Shown: in pieces, positions 62,580 through 64,000 of the stretch
How the letters are laid out: every line of letters starts with the position of its first letter
Numbering within the stretch: the stretch's first letter is position 1
Assembly: GCA_963751595.1 (NCBI GenBank)
Contig: CAVVVC010000001.1
Span: 1,488,001 to 1,552,000, forward strand
DNA from: JAHEGP01 sp963751595
Lineage (GTDB): Bacteria > Pseudomonadota > Gammaproteobacteria > Pseudomonadales > JAHEGP01
Length of the DNA stretch: 64,000 nt
Direction: 5' to 3'
Translations under genes and position numbers: made by a program
The notes under the pieces: generated by a model
What the model was told of the DNA's origin: nothing
What the model saw: only the letters and a program-made list of their open reading frames with translations
The model's database searches: none

Positions 62580-64000
62580 GCCGGCCGAGTACTGAAGCCA
62601 GCGCACGCTCGAAAAACTTCCTGTTCTCGCGCAGGGCTATCGCAATTGAGCCCTCGCTCATACCCTTGACGAGCTCCGGCAGGGTGAGCACCGCCGTCTT
62701 GACCCCGGAGTGATTCACAAACATGTAATTGCCACTGACCGAGCTGTACCAGCAGAGTTTCAGCCGCATGGCCGCTGCGGCGGCCGCACCGGCCTTGAAT
62801 TCGAACCAGGTACCGAAGTCAACGGATTCCAGCTTATCTGCCCAGCGCTGCTCCTGCAGGGACAGCTTTTTGCAGGGCTGCGCTGGCTGGGCTACGGCGT
62901 GCATCACCCCCTGCTGCCTGGAAGGCGGGTTAGCTCCTTCGGCCTGCACGACAACTCCAGCCACGGGCCTGGACGGGTCCGCTGTTGTTGTTGTTGCTGT
63001 TGCGGTTATCGTTGCTGCCTTTACCGGGAAAGCGGCTTGCTGACCAGCAGCCTCCTGAACCGCGCGGTTATCGGCCGCGACCCCCGCATCAGCTATTATG
63101 GTTGCATCGGAATCTTCCCCGCCCTTGATAGCGGCTCCGCCGGGGGGCACCGCCTCTCCCGGTGGATGCTGCGCTGCGTCCTGCGCCGCACGCAGGGATC
63201 GGATCAGGTGCTCGCCCTGGTCACGGTCGAAGCCAAGACTGGCAAAGCCCGCCTCAATGTCGGCAATCAGCCGCTCCGATAAATCCGCCCTGGCCTCAGC
63301 CCCTGGCCGACTGGCGGGGGAAACACTTGCAACGATGCGGTCAACCACTTCCAGACCCAAGCGCCAGGTAACGCTATCGCCGCCATGACGCAGGTAGTTG
63401 AAAACCAGAAAGTCGGTCCAGGGATGCTGCAAAAGCTCTAGCACCGGACCGGGTATCGGGAAGCCACCAATGCGCTGCGCTATTTCACTGGCGGCTGCTT
63501 CACGCGCCTGTCGCAGTTGATCCAGCCCCTTTTCTGCCTCCACGGAGCGTTGCGCTGCCAGGTCGGCACGGCGCTCAAGCACTTTGACAAAACCGGCGAA
63601 ATCCTGGAGCAATTCGTCGAAGAAAGCGAGATCATCGTCGAAATCCCTGATGATTCGCTCAACCACCATGCGGATGCGCTGGTATACCTTTTCGTCATCA
63701 TCCCCATCGCGCACCCAGCGCGCACCCGCTGCCGCCATCAGATCGAGCAGGCAGCGCGCCGGGTGGCGGGCACTGGCGAAGAATTCCTTGTCGAGCAGCG
63801 CTACTTTCAGATACGGCGTGTGCAGGTGACTGAGCAGGGATTTGAGCCCATCCGGCAATTGCGGGTCATCCAGCATATAGTCGAACAGCATACCCACCAG
63901 GTCGATGGTATCCGCATCGACGGAGGTTACTTTTTGCCGCTGCTCGTCAAGATTGCCCAGTTCTCCAATAAACTTCTTTTCGGTGTCCGCTACCCTGCAG
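62566..64000 (-). CDS. DUF1631 family protein (5' end beyond the window)
   Basis: Only the C-terminal part is seen: the frame is open from the stop at 62566 to the window edge (63898-64000 continue without stop), so the start lies outside. Seen are about 478 residues: helical DUF1631 blocks (LPDGLKSLLSHLHTPYLKVA, HPWTDFLVFNYLRHGGDS), a low-complexity Ala/Thr/Pro/Gly linker around 62930-63170, and a C-terminal domain (WADKLESVDFGTWFEF, NYMFVNHSGVKTAVLTL) common to the family. Often mis-annotated as a thymidine phosphorylase; there is no such domain here. Function unknown. Confidence 0.85.
   Translation of the reverse strand, partial: CRVADTEKKFIGELGNLDEQRQKVTSVDADTIDLVGMLFDYMLDDPQLPDGLKSLLSHLHTPYLKVALLDKEFFASARHPARCLLDLMAAAGARWVRDGDDDEKVYQRIRMVVERIIRDFDDDLAFFDELLQDFAGFVKVLERRADLAAQRSVEAEKGLDQLRQAREAAASEIAQRIGGFPIPGPVLELLQHPWTDFLVFNYLRHGGDSVTWRLGLEVVDRIVASVSPASRPGAEARADLSERLIADIEAGFASLGFDRDQGEHLIRSLRAAQDAAQHPPGEAVPPGGAAIKGGEDSDATIIADAGVAADNRAVQEAAGQQAAFPVKAATITATATTTTADPSRPVAGVVVQAEGANPPSRQQGVMHAVAQPAQPCKKLSLQEQRWADKLESVDFGTWFEFKAGAAAAAAMRLKLCWYSSVSGNYMFVNHSGVKTAVLTLPELVKGMSEGSIAIALRENRKFFERALASVLGRLSKA

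Noticed and set aside
1..64000. CRISPR arrays, rRNA or tRNA genes, prophage or complete insertion sequence
   Set aside because: No regularly spaced repeats, no rRNA or tRNA sequence and no transposase, integrase or phage structural gene were found.

Overview
The window is about 64 kb of gammaproteobacterial chromosome. It is dense and fairly GC-rich, and most genes sit in long co-directional blocks with 1-4 bp start/stop overlaps. Gene content and order (rpoS-nlpD-pcm-truD-ispF-ispD-ftsB-eno-kdsA-pyrG-tilS-accA-dnaE, then the lpx/bam/dxr/tsf/rpsB block, then map-glnD-dapC-nth-dapD-dapE) match the Pseudomonas/Cellvibrio side of the class. A wax-ester-synthase-type acyltransferase, the long form of DapD and the general protein style suggest a marine Cellvibrionales/Halieaceae-like bacterium. 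That placement is an inference from content and synteny; no alignment was run.

Region 1 (1-31.1 kb, all minus strand) is housekeeping: stress sigma factor RpoS and its neighbours (1-3.5 kb), isoprenoid and cell-division genes (3.7-6.2 kb), glycolysis, Kdo and CTP synthesis (6.3-10.2 kb), tilS/accA/dnaE/rnhB (10.4-17.0 kb), lipid A initiation and fatty acid dehydration (lpxB, lpxA, fabZ, lpxD), outer-membrane assembly (skp, bamA, rseP), isoprenoid, CDP-DAG and undecaprenyl synthesis (dxr, cdsA, uppS), and translation genes (frr, pyrH, tsf, rpsB). surE, normally between truD and pcm, is missing. A DUF368 polyprenyl-phosphate transporter gene sits between pcm and nlpD.

Region 2 (31.1-41.0 kb) starts at a divergent promoter region with a long, hairpin-rich rpsB leader. 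It runs rightward through map-glnD-dapC-nth-yffB-like-dapD-dapE, ends in a small frameshifted gene, and meets rsmJ on the other strand.

Region 3 (41.2-56.5 kb) is the accessory part: an HD phosphohydrolase resembling class I cyclic-nucleotide phosphodiesterases, a small leucine-rich-repeat lipoprotein, a roughly 170 bp MITE-like element with perfect 14 bp inverted ends and a 10 bp flanking duplication, a PilZ protein, a voltage-gated-type K+ channel with a C-terminal zinc ribbon, a VWA-like protein paired with a membrane-anchored DnaJ protein, a CBS-pair protein, an Smr protein, an RNase II-like exonuclease, a metallopeptidase, a tandem lipopolysaccharide-kinase-like protein next to a glycosyltransferase, and a methionine-salvage pair (aminotransferase plus omega-amidase).

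Region 4 (56.6-64 kb) holds a WS/DGAT acyltransferase with a histone-H1-like basic tail, the conserved purC-MBL-bamC-dapA block, a DUF3806 protein, and a DUF1631 protein whose 5' end lies beyond the window. No rRNA, tRNA, CRISPR array, prophage or complete insertion sequence was recognised. The best candidates for something new are the MITE-like element, the tandem kinase/glycosyltransferase pair, the PDE-like HD protein and the basic-tailed acyltransferase.
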